Positions 45,301-58,700 of a stretch of DNA of 64,000 nt are shown piece after piece. The position numbers and the translations under genes were made by a program. The notes beneath the pieces are model-generated. The model searched no databases. It was not told where the DNA came from and saw only the letters and a program-made list of their open reading frames with translations. Each line of letters begins with the position of its first letter. Within the stretch, counting starts at the first letter, position 1. This DNA is from Nepenthes gracilis (Eukaryota > Streptophyta > Magnoliopsida > Caryophyllales > Nepenthaceae): assembly GCA_033239525.1 (NCBI GenBank), contig BSYO01000004.1, positions 17,770,037 through 17,834,036 on the forward strand. Reading direction: 5' to 3'.

Positions 45301-46312
45301 TTACTTCGGATGTGAGCACTAAATCATGGTAACGCAATGATCTCAAAGAAATGCACTGTCTTACCCATTTCGTCGAAATGATGCGGCATGTATGATGAGC
45401 CCATTTATTTGGTTCAACCTTGACAATTTTGCCTCACCACAGGATGAATCCTCACAAACATGAGCAATAGCTGGTTCAGTTGTGAAGGCCTATGCAGACT
45501 TGATCCAGATTTAGGGATACACGACGCACTCCTAAATTCAAGGACATTTTTTCAAATAAGAGGAGAGTGATGCGGCGTCCACTCTCTAAGCCAATAATAT
45601 TGCCGCCTGAGTTGCAGCTGCCGCGAGAGTTGCAGCCGATGGATGTGCTGCTGGCGCCTCCAATGCTCGAGAAGCCGGTTCCAAGACAGGAACACCAGCA
45701 ACGATCACTGCATTTACGACGCAAGGGAGCACTTTTAAGGCTGAGACTACAAAAGTGACAAATGAAGACTAGTCCCAAAGCAAGCATGCATCAGCTTCCG
45801 AGGACCACCGTTGACTGCCCCCCTACTTACTAGGCCACGAGTCCCTGCTGAGGCCTTTTAAAATCAGCTCCTGAATATATGAAAAGTTTAGAGTGAAGAT
45901 TAATTCTAATTTATAACGGGGATTAAGCCCCTCAGAGAGTTTCTATTTTTATTGATTGGTTGAGCATTTCTTTTATTTTTTTCAGTGAATGAGTCTCGAG
46001 TAGATTTTTAAAAGGCCAAATCATTTATTTTTTAATTTATATCCATCTATTATTCAGTTTAAGATAGATAAAGCCACCGAAAATTTTTTTTAATACGCTT
46101 ATTTAGGTTCAATCCCCACTTTTTATTTTATCTGATTTTATATTGCATCATACTTGGTATTGAGGACATGGGGAAGGGGTGGAGGATGTTGGAGTCGGCG
46201 TAGGCACCACTGTGGAGGAAGAAGCCACTAAATTGTATCCATCACATGCTGATCGAACAAAAGAAGAAACCAGAAATTGTGGCACACCAGTATCTTTCAT
46301 GCTCAAACGGAA
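42361..46312. other. AT-rich intergenic stretch, no supported gene
   Basis: Very AT-rich to about 44600. The first part should include the rest of the copia LTR U3 that element D separated from 8230, but its far end cannot be fixed. A 140-codon plus-strand frame at 44660-45082 and a GC-rich patch at 45560-45780 (Ala-rich in one frame) show no motif I recognise; both may be parts of an old gypsy gag, given the protease-like relic at 46313. No RNA gene was seen. Confidence 0.5.
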
Positions 46313-46523
46313 TTGGAGATGGAAGTAGAATGGAAGTGGTGAACGTCGTTGTTGAAGATGTGGTTAAATGAGCGGTGCTGAAGATCAAGAAACATCCCAC
46401 TCCCTACCATAAGTTGGGTCAAATAGTGTTGGCAAAATCATGTTGCCTCGTGAAATTCTTACCAAGAAAAGAGCCCCACATATGCTTGCAATATTGCGAT
46501 TCAGTCATACCATATAACAGTTG
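46313..46523 (+). pseudogene. gypsy aspartic-protease-like relic
   Basis: One plus-strand frame reads 'IGDGSRMEVVNVVVEDVV', a stop, then 'LKIKKHPTPYHKLGQIV', 'CCLVKF' and 'YCDSVIPYN'. This resembles the plant gypsy retropepsin block 'DGGS..NV.S...V..L.L...KHP.PY...W', 'CLV.F' and 'CDV.PM'. The active site D-[ST]-G is not intact: the order here is GDGS. It is short and isolated, so the call is tentative. Confidence 0.4.
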
Positions 46524-47314
46524 AATATATTACATTTGCTATTTTATAAAATTTTCACTCTAGGCCATATCGTCTCTTCTGTGCATGGTGGAAGTTGAGG
46601 CCACAACATATATTACTCCTAGGTGATACAATTTTCAACCATACATAGTAGGAATAATTACTTTTCACTCTAATAAAATTCTCTCAAATCTTGAACGAAA
46701 TATTTTAAACAATTTCTATCGAGTAAAAATTTGACTGACAAAACATTCCAATTCCTTGTTACTCGAGCCAAGACTCGAGGGGATTTTGAGTCACTCTAAT
46801 ATAGTCTCATGCTATTCTTAAAAATTTTGTCACAAATATCATTTATTAATATGGTGTATCAATCATTTAACAATAGGATCAAATTATTAGTTAAACAAAT
46901 TATTCAATATATTCATTTTTAGTAAATTTAAATAATCGAACTCAATTTATAATAACTTGGTTTATTATTATCAAAAATAGTAAAAAATCATATATACTGC
47001 CTACTAATATATTGTGTATCAACATAGTTTGTAATGATAATTTATTATATAAAATGATACATTTTTGAATATTTTATAATGTAATATGTATAATGATGTC
47101 AAAGTAATGACTATTATTTCATTAGAAGTATAAATTTAGTTTATTTAAACTAAATTCATTAAATTAATGTGTCAAAATCTAAATTTAATTTTACATTGGT
47201 CAAATTAATAGGTTGAGTCAAAGTCAAATTATTCTCATTAAATTTATGATATTTTCTATGTATAATTGTCAATAGGTCAAAAAAATTAATAACATATTAT
47301 TTTTTAATAAATAT
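46524..47314. other. AT-rich intergenic stretch
   Basis: About 790 bp of AT-rich sequence between the protease-like relic and the Tat-like LTR. No gene, terminal repeat or tandem array was recognised. Confidence 0.6.
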
Positions 47315-48620
47315 TGATGGGTACACCAATAATGGTGGCAAAAGAAATGGTCAATCTGCCTCGCGGGAAGGCAATCAATATTTTTTTGGCCTAGTAAGAA
47401 GACGGCCTAAACCTGGAAAGTCAAGACGGTCACGCGTTGGCGTTGGCCTGGCAACTAACTCCTCCAAACGGTCAACGCAATGTTGACCGCCTTTATGCAG
47501 CTTGATTGGGCATTTAGAGGCTTTGCTACATTAATGGGCCTATTCCATTCTGGCCCACAGCCCATCAGTTGATCGCCAACCGCTCTCCCTTCGCTCTCCA
47601 CGAAGGCAGCCAATACGCTGACGGTCAACTCAGACGTTGACCGTTTGCACCTTATACATTGGGCCCAAAAGGGCTCTTCTACAGTAATGGGTCTGGCTCA
47701 CTCAGGCCCATAACCCATCTGGAGGCTGACGACGGATATCTTTCATAAAGGCAGCCAACACGCAAGCAGACGGTCAACCCAAGCGTTGACCGTCCGCGCT
47801 TTGCACGTTTAGCCACAAGAAGCTTTTCAACAGTAACGGGCCTGACCCGTTTAAGCCCACCAGTCATTAAAAGGCCAACCACGATCCTCCAAGGATATTC
47901 CACGATTCCAACTTATACCAGAAAGGATATTGACAAGATTTGCGCCCTTCAAGGAAGGAAAGCACCAGATCTTCCCAATAACTTGCCAGCCAAGATACCC
48001 CAACGGCCATGTACCAAGAAGGAAGGACGTTAGTTTGGAAAGCGGTTGGCCTCCTCAGAAGGAAAGGATCATACCCACCTTGACAACTGGCATCTGCTCC
48101 AAAAGGCAAGCCAGCCAAGGTGGAGACAGGAGGGATCACGCCTTCCAAAGAAGGGTGACCACTCTCCCAGCCGTAAAATAAACCCTAGAAACCTTATTCT
48201 GGGTACGCCTGAATTCACTCATAGAGAGAAATCCTAAGTATTCTGAGAAACAAGCTCTCTCTCTCTACAGCCAAGCTCTCAAACACAATCAAACTCCAAG
48301 GCAACGAACGGTCTTTTACACTGTTACTCCACACACCATCCGGATACGAGAAGGCGCATGTCTCCGATATCCGGAACAAAATACTCACTTCCCCTCTCCC
48401 ATCAGCTTCTCTCTAATTTCGGTTTCTTCCTCAAGATCGCTTTTTCTTGGCTGAGCGTCAGAATGTTTTTCGGTGGGATCCCGTCCGTTAACGCTAACCA
48501 CTTGCTCGTTTTAGTGGTGTGCGATTAAATCTTTCGATGAAACTGATCCTGTTCAATCCATCCAAGAGAATCCGAATCTGTTCGAAGTCGGATCCAGGTA
48601 CGCATCAAGTATCATGCTTC
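47315..48620 (+). mobile_element. Tat-like gypsy LTR (E), probably solo
   Basis: Starts TGATGGGTAC, like the D LTR start TGATGGGTAG. The end region shows the run 'ctgagcgtcagaatgtttttcgg' (48452-48474) that is characteristic of U5 in plant Tat elements ('cttgagcgtcggagtg'). It is GC-richer than its surroundings and has three 150-bp tandem units near its start. The right end is not certain (somewhere about 48600-48625) and no matching TSD was found, so it may be an LTR fragment. No primer site or coding part follows. It ends about 600 bp upstream of the RRP12-like ATG. Confidence 0.65.
47440..47890 (+). repeat. three 150-bp tandem units with GGTCAAC/GTTGACC palindromes
   Basis: Three diverged tandem units, offset 153 and 149 bp. 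Each has a hairpin of the type ACGGTCAAC-n5-GTTGACCG (47468-47489, 47621-47644, 47769-47793), then '(g)ggc...cttttctacagtaatgggcctg' and '...cccatcagttg..ggccaacc'. Each unit also has TGGGCC or GGCCCA words. Confidence 0.8.
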
Positions 48621-49222
48621 AAATTATTAGAAATACAAGTAGTTTGATTTTGTAACTAAATCAATGCACAAGTTTCTAAAATTTATATAAAATGTTAGAT
48701 AGTAACTTAAATATTATAATTAAACCAAAATAATGATAAAAGGGATTATATTTATAGTCTTTTATATGAATCAATGTACTATATTTTCTAACGTGCAAAG
48801 AAAATTTTATACCAATTTACAAAATTATATAAAATTAATATAAAACTTAAAAATATTATTTTACATTAAATATATATTTATATTTATAAAAATAAGAAAG
48901 TAATAATTTTACGTATATGAATTCTTAAAATATTAGTATATCAAGCAGAATTTGAAAAAAAATATAAAACTTTATATTATAATCAGTGAAAATTTTACTT
49001 TTTTTGATATTTTTAAATATTTTATTTTTATATTTAAATAAAAACATATAAATTTTGAATAATATATTATAAACATTCTATTTTTAGACAAGAAATTTTC
49101 CAAAAAAAAGGACCTTTATTTTGTTTTAGAAAGAGCCGAGATTTCTAAAACCCTAGCTCTTGATTCAGTCAGAGGTTTGCCGATTTAACTCACGCACTGT
49201 CTCCCCAGCTTCGAAGATCGAC
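48621..49222 (+). promoter_or_regulatory. presumed promoter and 5' UTR of the RRP12-like gene
   Basis: About 500 bp of very AT-rich sequence leads to a short leader with higher GC from about 49125. A telo-box lies at 49148-49156. No TATA box could be singled out in the AT-rich background. Transcription start was not determined. Confidence 0.5.
49148..49156 (+). promoter_or_regulatory. telo-box (AAACCCTAG)
   Basis: AAACCCTAG, one base off the plant telo-box AAACCCTAA, 67 bp upstream of the ATG. Telo-boxes are common near the start of plant genes for ribosomal proteins and ribosome biogenesis. Confidence 0.55.
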
Positions 49223-49729
49223 ATGGAAGAACTCGAAATGGAAGAACCCCTGCACTTGACTGACGAACCCGATGACTTGTGCACTTTCATTCTCTGTAAA
49301 TTCGGCAACTCTGATAAAGAAGACCACCAGCACTTATGCGCAGTCATCGGAGCCATGGCTCAGGAGCTCAAAGATCAGAACCTTCCTCTCTCTAATGTTG
49401 CCTACTTCGGCGCAACCGTATCCTCTCTCGATCATCTCTCCTCCGATTCATGCTGCTCTGAATCTCCCAGTCATTCCGTCGACGCTCTTCTTGCTATTCT
49501 CTCTATGATAATGCCTATGGTTTCAGGGGAGATTTTGAGAAAAAAGAGGCAACTTTTGCGAGAATTGGTGGTTCGGGTTATTCGTTCAAAGTCTTTGTCG
49601 CCGATTGCGACCGCTTCTGGGTTGAAGTGCTTATCGCATTTGTTGATGGTTAGAGATACTGTGGGTTGGTCTGATGTGTCTGAGCTTTATGGCTGCCTCA
49701 TTAATTTTATCACAGATTCGCGACCTAAG
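49223..49729 (+). CDS. RRP12: RRP12-like exon 1 (coding part)
   Basis: 169 codons from ATG 49223 to 'FITDSRPK'. Donor AAG|GTAATG at 49729/49730, phase 0. The acidic N-terminus ('EELEMEEP', 'TDEPDDL') is typical of plant RRP12-like proteins. Confidence 0.9.
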
Positions 49730-52700
49730 GTAATGTTTTTGTCTCTCTCAGGTCAGTTGAATTGGAATTAGGGTAGGTATGATGTAAAAGTTTTGCGTTC
49801 ATTTGGATCAGTTTTAGCCTTGCAGTGTTATGTTTGACTCAGATCTATTTGCTCCTCCTTTTGCTATTTGCTAATTTGAAGAAAAAAATGACTTAAATAT
49901 TCCTGTTTTTGACAATTTTGCTATGAAAAGTGAATGCTTTCTGTTGTTTATGGTAAGTCGTTATTGAAGTTTGGTTTAGTTTTATATTTAGTGAATTTGA
50001 TTGTCTTTGGATCTGGTAACTATGAACAATTGCTTTGAGAAAGAGATGAGCATTCAATCATCTTTGAGGAGGATGAAGCGTAAGTCATAGAGACAATATT
50101 CTTGGCTTAAAAAACAATGGTCTAGTTATTCCATGGGACAGCGTGACTATGTAATCCATGTTTTAGGACTTTCGTATTATATATAGCATTATAAGATGAT
50201 AATTGATGATTAAATGGCGAAGTGTACGAAAAAAGATGGTGGAACCTAAAATTATTTCACAGGAACATCAGCAATAAAATAATGAAGTATATAGGAAAAA
50301 CAATGATGCGACTTAGCCAAAAAACTTGGAGATGAAGTGATGAAAGTGGGCCTTTGATAGTCCAAATAAATGAAGTCACAAACATTTTTTAATAAAAAAA
50401 TCTTTGAAAAAATACAGCATAAAAAGTCCTCAAACAGTTGGGAGGAAGAGGACATATGGTACATAAAATAGGTTTTGGAATTCTTATCCATAGAATGGTT
50501 AAAATGTACAGCGTAGAAATAGCAAAGCTGCAAAATTAGGGTAAAATTACAGATGAATGAATAGGCAAAGAAAGATGAAAAGAAAAATTCATTAATGGGT
50601 CTATACTTTACATTAAATTATAATGCACCAAATAATGAGGAAGATATAAGATAGCAAGGGTAAAGCAGGGGTAAGAGAGAGTGGAGATCTTGGCAGTGTT
50701 TGTGTAGATCAAATGAAAAGTTAGCTTTTGATGAAGTAGAAAAATGTAAAAAAGAGAGCATAGATTTTTCATTTATTATTGTACTTATTTCTTAATGAAA
50801 ATCAAGTAGAAGGCCTAGACATTGGTTTACTTTTTGAGGACTTGGCTAAAGATTTTGGGCTTGTCCACAAAGATAGAGTGCAAGAGGTCATATATGCATT
50901 GAAAAGAGAAAGAAGGAAATCTCTACTGATTTATTCAACAATACTTTTGAGAACTCAATCCAGGGAATGCAAGAGAATCATTATATAAGAGTGACGTTCA
51001 AAATGTACTATTTGTCATGGAATTCCATTTACAGATTGTGCAATTAACAAAAAATTGAGGTAAGTTTCAAGGAGGATAGGGAGATCAGCCACATAGGCTT
51101 TGCATCTATTGAGAGAGGGGGGGGAGTAGGGGTCAATTATTAATGATTTAGAAACATGCTTATGATAGGGTGCTCGGCGGAAGCTTGTGGTGGGTTTAAG
51201 AGAAAATAAAAGCATGTGGCATGCATATAGACCATGGATTGTATCGGCCGATATGTATCGGCATTGGGTCCCCCAGCATCAATATTTTCTAATATCGTGA
51301 CAATATTACGATATGTTTTTTCATCGGTTGATATAACTAATATACAAATTAATATTCAAAATATCAATTAACATAATTGATATTTGGCCAATGTATCGGC
51401 CGATATAGCCTTACCAGTTTACGATTTTTAGAAAATTTTTTCTATTCCATATATCAGATAGCGACACATAGTATTCAATATGTTTGATACTAATATGATC
51501 GCTACTAATACCGATATTGATATTTTTATCCATGATATAGACGCATTGACGATTATCAATGATATGATAAGTCTTGTGTTGACTGTACAATGAAAACTAA
51601 TGACCTTCCACATTAATGTTGTTAAAGGTGCGTTTAGGCTCTAGGTTCAAACCCTGGTACCCCAACATACCTAGATAAGACTTATTCCAACAGGCACACA
51701 TTTAGGCTCTAAGGTGCACTCTTAGGTTTTATGGTGCAACTTTTTTTATGCTCAAGGCGCGTACTTTGAGCTCGTTACAGAATTTTTGTTCAAAACCAAT
51801 TGTTTCTTTTTGAATTAGCAATTATTTTTAATTATTATTTATATTACTAACTTAGTGTTTGTAAAATTAGGATTGATGAAAGTAATAAGTGACTGGTTAA
51901 AAAAATAAATGGATACCATAACATGGATAATGGATTTCATCTGAAGATATTTTTTGGCACAATGTTTTATAGTTAAAATTGTTAGGGTAAATGATACTAC
52001 ATTTCATACTAAATTTAGAAATTATATGAATCTTGAAGGTCTATTCTATTGAAGTTTATAAGTGATGAAGATTTTAGTTTAGAGAGATATGTAAAGATGA
52101 AGAAATAATTCAAGCCTAAAAGTTAAGGAAGGGGAATATATAAACTTTTATTTGATGATGAAGATAATATCAATTTTTTGTTGTGAGTATTTTGAGAAGA
52201 ATATTTCAAATTATTTACTAAATTTTATTATTTTTCTGTATTTGTAATAAATTGTGCATATTAATTGCTATTTTTATGTTATTAATTGAGTTATGAGTTT
52301 ATGATTATTGTCATATATATTTTTGACATTTTTATTCTATCATTAATTTTAACAACTGGAATTCAGTATATAAAAACATTCTATGTAAATATCTCGTAAA
52401 TAGACTCGTCTCTTCCATCAGTCTTTAATGCGCCTTTCTCCTAGGCCCTGTGGACCCTTTACGCCTTAATGCGTCTTGTGCTTTTAACAATACTGTTCTA
52501 CATACAATAGATTGACAAAAAGGGTTGGGTTTGGGTCCTATTGTTTTAGTTGTGGTTGGACTTACTAAACATAGTTAAGATGAGCTTACAAGTTATATGA
52601 TGTCTGATGCTTTGGAGGAATGAAGTAATATAGGGCTATGGAGTGGCTATGGACTGACTATACTTGGAGAATAAGCTTCAAGATAATAGGAGTAAACCAA

Positions 52701-55700
52701 AAAATGACTACTAAAAATCAATTTTATTAATTGAAATTGGGATATGGGTATACAGGCTCAAAAATTCCTTACACCATAAACTTAAATTTGTTTGGTTTTC
52801 CCATTTAATAGGTGAAGTTGTGTAAGAGTGGATAGAATTGATCTAAAATTCTACTGTCGTTGAAGATGTACTAAATGGTAGAAATGTTCTTACCCTCAAA
52901 AAATGGTAGAAAAGAAAGTGTCATCTCTAGTTCTATTTTGTTGGACTAGGTTTTTATAGTCCCCTCCTTGTAATACATTGGAAAATTGTGGGTTTTTTAG
53001 GTGAGCTTGGTGTTGCGGGCATATCAAGGGAGCAAACTTTAAACTCTGTAGGTATAAAGCCGTGTGTATCTAACTTTTCTTGGGCCTAACATTTTGCATT
53101 GATACACCCATTTGATAGAAAATTTCTAGTTAATCTTGTACAGAAAGTGGACAATTTTTAGAATTTTCTGCTTTATTCCACCGCAAACTGAAGAAAAATA
53201 TGTTTATTTGATGCTCATTATCCCAAGTTTATTCTCCTGATATTCACATAGGTGTCTTCTGTGAAAACTTTGTATTGCTTCATTAATTCAAACAAAATAT
53301 AGTGTTTTTTTTAAAGGGTGGTCCATTTTATGAGGCTTCTTGCATTACAAGTTTTGGGAAGTTTCAGACGTGGAACCTCACCCATGCAGTGGTGAGAAGT
53401 TATTTCCATAGTTTTATTCTTTTGATCTCCAAGCTACATAGCAACCTTATCTTTAAATCAATGCTTGCTCCCTTGCTTCAAGAAATCCTCGAAGGTGGAT
53501 GGGTTGTGTAACCGAAGTAGAGAAAACGAGAAGATACTAATAAACTGGAATAGTGCTTATTGAAGCTAAGGCAAGGATGATTAAATGGTTTGAACTATTG
53601 CAATGCAAGAAGGAAAGGTTCTTTGGTCAATTCAAAATCAATTGCTAGGAGAGTTAGATGTAGGAAGCTATGGAGTTAGGTAAAAAGGGCGGTCCACTAC
53701 ATGAGGCTTTCACATTGTCAGGCCTAAGAAGGGTTAAATATGTGCAATCTTATCTTTGGATTGCAGAAATATTATTTCTGTGGTTTGAGTCCATGGTCTC
53801 TACGTCATATTGGAACAACCTCGCCAATGCTCACTCTCCTTGGGAGTGAGTTAGTGATATAAACTGCTCTTCAACTTCCTAAAAACCTATGGGGGTTGAA
53901 TAATTTCAGAATAGTTCATTTTATATGAACCATTTTGGGTTAATGAATTTTGGGGTTTGTGGCATTATCGATGATTTCTATAATCATTTTGCTTTGTCTT
54001 TGCGGTTCTGACAATGGTATGGAGATAGGCAGATAATTTTAGTTGGTTGTTTGATGCTGTGCAGGTGAGGAGGCAGTCGCATTTGTGTGTTCGTGATGTC
54101 TTGCAAAGCTTCCAAGGAACTTCACTGCTGGCACATGGGAGTGAAGGGATCACGAACATATTTGAAAGATACCTTCTGCTTGCTGGAGGATCAAACGCTA
54201 CTGCTTCTGAAGGGCCTAAAGGAGCTCAGGAGGTCTTATATGTTCTGGATACACTTAAAGACTGTCTTCCGTATATGTTGATGAAGTACAAGACAATAAT
54301 TCTGAAGTACTTTAAAACTTTGTTGGAACTGAATCAGCCACTTGTTTCAAGGCATATAACTGATTGTTTGAATATCCTTTGCCTACACCCTTCATTGGAG
54401 GTCTCTCCTGATGTTCTGCTTGATCTCCTATGCTCACTAGCATTTTCTGTCTCGACGAATGAGACATCAGCCAATGGCATGACATTTACTGCTCGTCTCT
54501 TGGATGTTGGAATGAAGAAGATTTACGCTCTCAATAGGCAGACCTGCGTTGCTAAGCTTCCTGTTGTTTTTAATGCCCTTAGAGGTTTTACTTCAGTGTA
54601 AATAGTTGTCCTTCTAGGGGGAGGAAATTCCATCAATGACAATATATGAGTTTGTTTGCTGCTTTGTAATGCTTGCAGATATTTTGGCATTTGAGTATGA
54701 GGAGGCCTTATTTGCTGCAACCGAGACAATGAAGAATCTATTGCAAGTGTGCATTGATGAAGACCTTATTCAACAGGGAATTGATCAGATTTTAATGAAT
54801 GCAGACCTGGACACAAGAAAGTCTGGGCCAACTGTTGTTGAAAAAGTTTGTGCAACCATTGGAAGTTTGCTTGATTATCGTTATTCGTCCATTTGGGACT
54901 TGGCATTCCAAGTTGTCTCGCTGATGTTCGATAAATTAGGTAATCTCATGAAGTCAATACACTTTTCTGATGCCTCTCAGTTTGTGGAAAATTTTATGTT
55001 ATTTTTATGCATTTTTATACCTCGTAAGGACTTTCAATTCTAAACTTTCATGAACTGGCTTCCCTGTAACTTATTTTGGTTGTACCTACTTGAGAGCTAC
55101 ACCCACCATGCCCTTTCGATAAAATTGATTTTGTTGTATAGAATCAGCTTTATGTGCTTTCTTATTAAGTACCTGAAACCCTAGCTTGTCATGAAATTAT
55201 TGTCCTTTGATTTTGATACTATGGTGAGGCAACCTCTGTTGTTTTAGGAGAATATTCCTCTAAGCTATTAAGAGGAACCCTTAAGAGCTTGGCAGAGATG
55301 CAAAAGCTGTCAGATGAAGATTTCCCATACAGAAAGCAGGTACTTTCTATGTTTTGCAACTGTTGTATTTGAATGTTGATTGTCAATTCTTCTGTTTCTC
55401 TGACCAATGTTTTGAATCCTGTTGAGGTGATGGCTGTTTTTTGGTTTACGTTCCCCATGAGCATTAAATATGCTGATATTTTGTTTGAAAAAATTGGACG
55501 GAAACAATAAATATCTGGAAACCTGTAATGCAGTTATCCAGTATTGGAAGTGCCAACAGGTAACCTGCTGTACCAGAGAAAATGGAAAAGAACAGGAAAG
55601 TAATTTCTAAATCATAGTGCTTTTATTTTTATCTTGGTGTATTAACCTTTTTGACACATGATCATGTAGATGTTGGATGCACGAGTCAGAGCTTTTAGTG

Positions 55701-58700
55701 ACAAGCCCCAGAATTTTTGCAAAGAACTTGAAATCCAATTCATTAATTCCCTAGGTACACGATTACCATGGATAAAATTGTTGGCATAATTATCAGTCAC
55801 TGTTATATTTGTACAAATATATTAGAAAATACATAAAAGTATCATGGATGAAAATATCAGTATGGGCATCATTCATGGTCATATTTGTATTAGAAATATC
55901 AAACAATATATATCAATATCGAATATATTAAAAGAAAAAAATTCTGAAAATAGTAAGCTAATAAGGTCATATTGCTCATTATATCGGCCGCATTGCCCGA
56001 TGTATCGGCTGCATCAGTTGATACAACAATATATTGTGATATGGTTGTGGTATTGGAAAATATAAGTATCGGTGGCCTCGATATTGATACATATTAGCCG
56101 GTATGTATTATATTAGTCTATACTTGTATCAATAATTAGTATAGAACAAATCAGATGAAAAGTTTTTTTTATAAATAATAGCCCGGTAGAGAAATATCGG
56201 TCGATATATTGTCGGTACGACAACGTATTGCGATTTTGTTGAGGTATCGATTAGTATCCGGGGGGCCCGATGCCTATACTGATATTTCATTTAGAGCACC
56301 TAAGTATGGCCTCACTAGGATGTTACCTTAATCAGTCTAGGCTTCTAAAATTTTCATCTAGATAGACTTAAAATTAATGGCCAAGAAAAATCCTTCGAAC
56401 TTACTATTTTGTGAAAATTTTTTTTTCATGACCAAGGGGCTTCGCTTTCATGGTGCATTCTATTTATGGACATCCAATGATAGTTGGGGCTGCGACATTG
56501 CTGGCTGACTGAAGCTGATAAAGATTGTTAGTGACATCATCATCTGGCGGTTACTCATAGTTTTATCTCTAATTGACTGTTAGGTTGCCAACAATGATGT
56601 AGGTGGTTGTATCATTGCCCAACTAGCAAACCGTCAATGGTGGGAATAGTATTTTTAATCAACCATTGATTGACTTTTTAGCTCGATTTGAAGGAACTAA
56701 TGGACGGATTTCATGTTATATATGGTTTTGGGAAGAGTGGGAAGTATGGAATTGTCAATTAGCCTACTACAGGCAGTGATGGCCGATCGAAGGCCTTGTT
56801 AGCTGTCGGTGATTGTTGGTTGGCCACATGTGTGGGTGTCAATCACATCCTTGATTGTATATATAGCAGAGAAATGTTTGGGAGACATTGTTGAAAACTC
56901 TTGAGATACATATGGGTGATGTGACATTCATCCTTATATTTATTCAGCTATTTGTGCGGATCCAGGATAAGACTTTGGTCTTAGTGTCTACGGGTTTTGA
57001 AAAAAAAAAAAAAACAGAGCAGTAAACAATTTCTTATTATAGAGATGGGCTAATCCTGCTTGGGCCCGAATGACAGCAATGCTATGGAGATTGAAGTTTA
57101 GTTTATCCTTTGTTATTCTAGACCTCTTGAAAGTTGTACAACCTTGACTTTGTTCTAGAGGGAAATCAACATAATTTCAACTTAATGTATGGGAAGAAAT
57201 ATTAATGCTTGTCATGCATAATAAACATTATGTTTCTCACAACCCATATCTAACCGGTGCAATGACCAAGGTTATCTTGGGACCCTCTTTCACCGATAAG
57301 CGTCATGTCTTAATTTGAAACACAACATCATATGGATAAGATTAAAATTAAGATAAATATCCAAAGACTTTGCCACCCTATCTAATATACATACATTAGA
57401 GATAAAGCTCATCCAAAAATTAATCAGTAACATGATAGATATAACAGTTTATATGCATCCAAAATGACTAAAGATAGAAGTCCAAAAAAATGCCCAACTT
57501 AACACGTATAACCAATATGAAGTGTCTATAGTCCCAAAATTCCCGTGATCTAATAAATAAATAAAATATTATGAGACAAGTATAATAAATAAATAATAAA
57601 CTTAAAATTTTTCTCACATGCAACAACATAAACCAAAAGTTGAACTAATCATTGATGTTAATGATTATGTGCATGGTTGATAAAACAGTTGTCTAAAACA
57701 TCTTTCAGTATAAATATTGTGCCAAGAATAAAAATATTGTGATATATAAGAACACCTCGAATCATATAATCATGTCTTGTATCATGGTCATACATGTGTA
57801 GAGTGGCTTCCAATGAGCAAAGGCATCTAGTATATGCTCCAAAGGTGTCATGCATACTAAATGCGTTTCCAAAGATCTCAAATCATGAATAAGAATGATA
57901 CATGCAAGGCTCATTTCCATAGTATAAAATATACTTGTTCAAGAAAAAGTCATGTTTAAAAGCTACTAATAATGAGAAATCACAAAGAATTTCCACAAAC
58001 ATAGTATCATATTGTTCATTTTTTGTTTAGGTTTTAAAACCTATTTGAAAACATGAACATGATTAATTAAATGGAAAACATTCATGCAAATCCCATTATC
58101 CACTCACTTTAATTGTGCAATGAAATACTCAGCTTATCTTTGAAATTTCCAAGGTAGAATCTTGCACCGAATCCTCCCTATATCCATATGTATCATAATG
58201 TATTTTGGTTATTATTCAAATTTAGAAAATAACCCTTGAATTCTTAGATACATGATAACCATTTCTCAATTCCACAATTGTCAACTCCAATTGCTCATCA
58301 TTTACATAAAATTAATCTCGAACCCTCGTCTGTTTTTTCCCCTTTTGTTTCTGCAGTGCCAGCTGCCCCTCTCTGTTTTTTCAGTAGAGGCAGCCAGCAT
58401 ATGCTGCCTTTTTTTTTTTATGATGACAAGTGACCACCTGCTTTTACCTTCATTTTTTGTCTAACTTGCTTCTTGTTTCTTTTCTTTTATTTTTTGGGTC
58501 CCACAATGTTAGTTGTATGGTAGACCAGAGCCTGGTGGTACTCCCGTCGCTTACCCAAAATTATATCACAAGTATCCAACGTGGTTCACATAGCACAATT
58601 TCAGTCCCATTTTGTACATTGTGAATGAAGCATGGTCAGTTGTATGCTGATACTGTTGATGGCTAGAAGACTTCCTAACCTTTTGTGAGCTTTTGAACAT

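Larger units (their letters stand above)
49730..54064 (+). other. RRP12-like intron 1 (4335 bp)
   Basis: GT-AG intron. It holds MITE copy 1 (51233-51534), a TIR-like repeat (51619-52490) and two SINE copies (53314-53460 and 53684-53835). A G-rich run of nine G's is at about 51118-51126. The stretches 49800-51200 and 52500-53300 have no recognised content. Confidence 0.85.

Noticed and set aside
47440..47890. CRISPR-like array (three spaced palindromes)
   Set aside because: The whole 150-bp unit is repeated with divergence, not short identical repeats with unique spacers; it is part of a plant LTR.
49160..49222. Upstream in-frame extension of RRP12 exon 1
   Set aside because: The open frame reaches upstream only with a TTG codon; the first ATG, at 49223, gives the N-terminus usual for the family.
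50779..51215. Short ORFs on both strands in RRP12 intron 1
   Set aside because: They interrupt the correct splicing frame, show no homology I recognise and lie between repeats.
57230..58640. A possible LTR in intron 4, with pyrimidine-rich stretches
   Set aside because: No TG...CA pair with a matching TSD and no similarity to LTR families A-E could be shown by reading.
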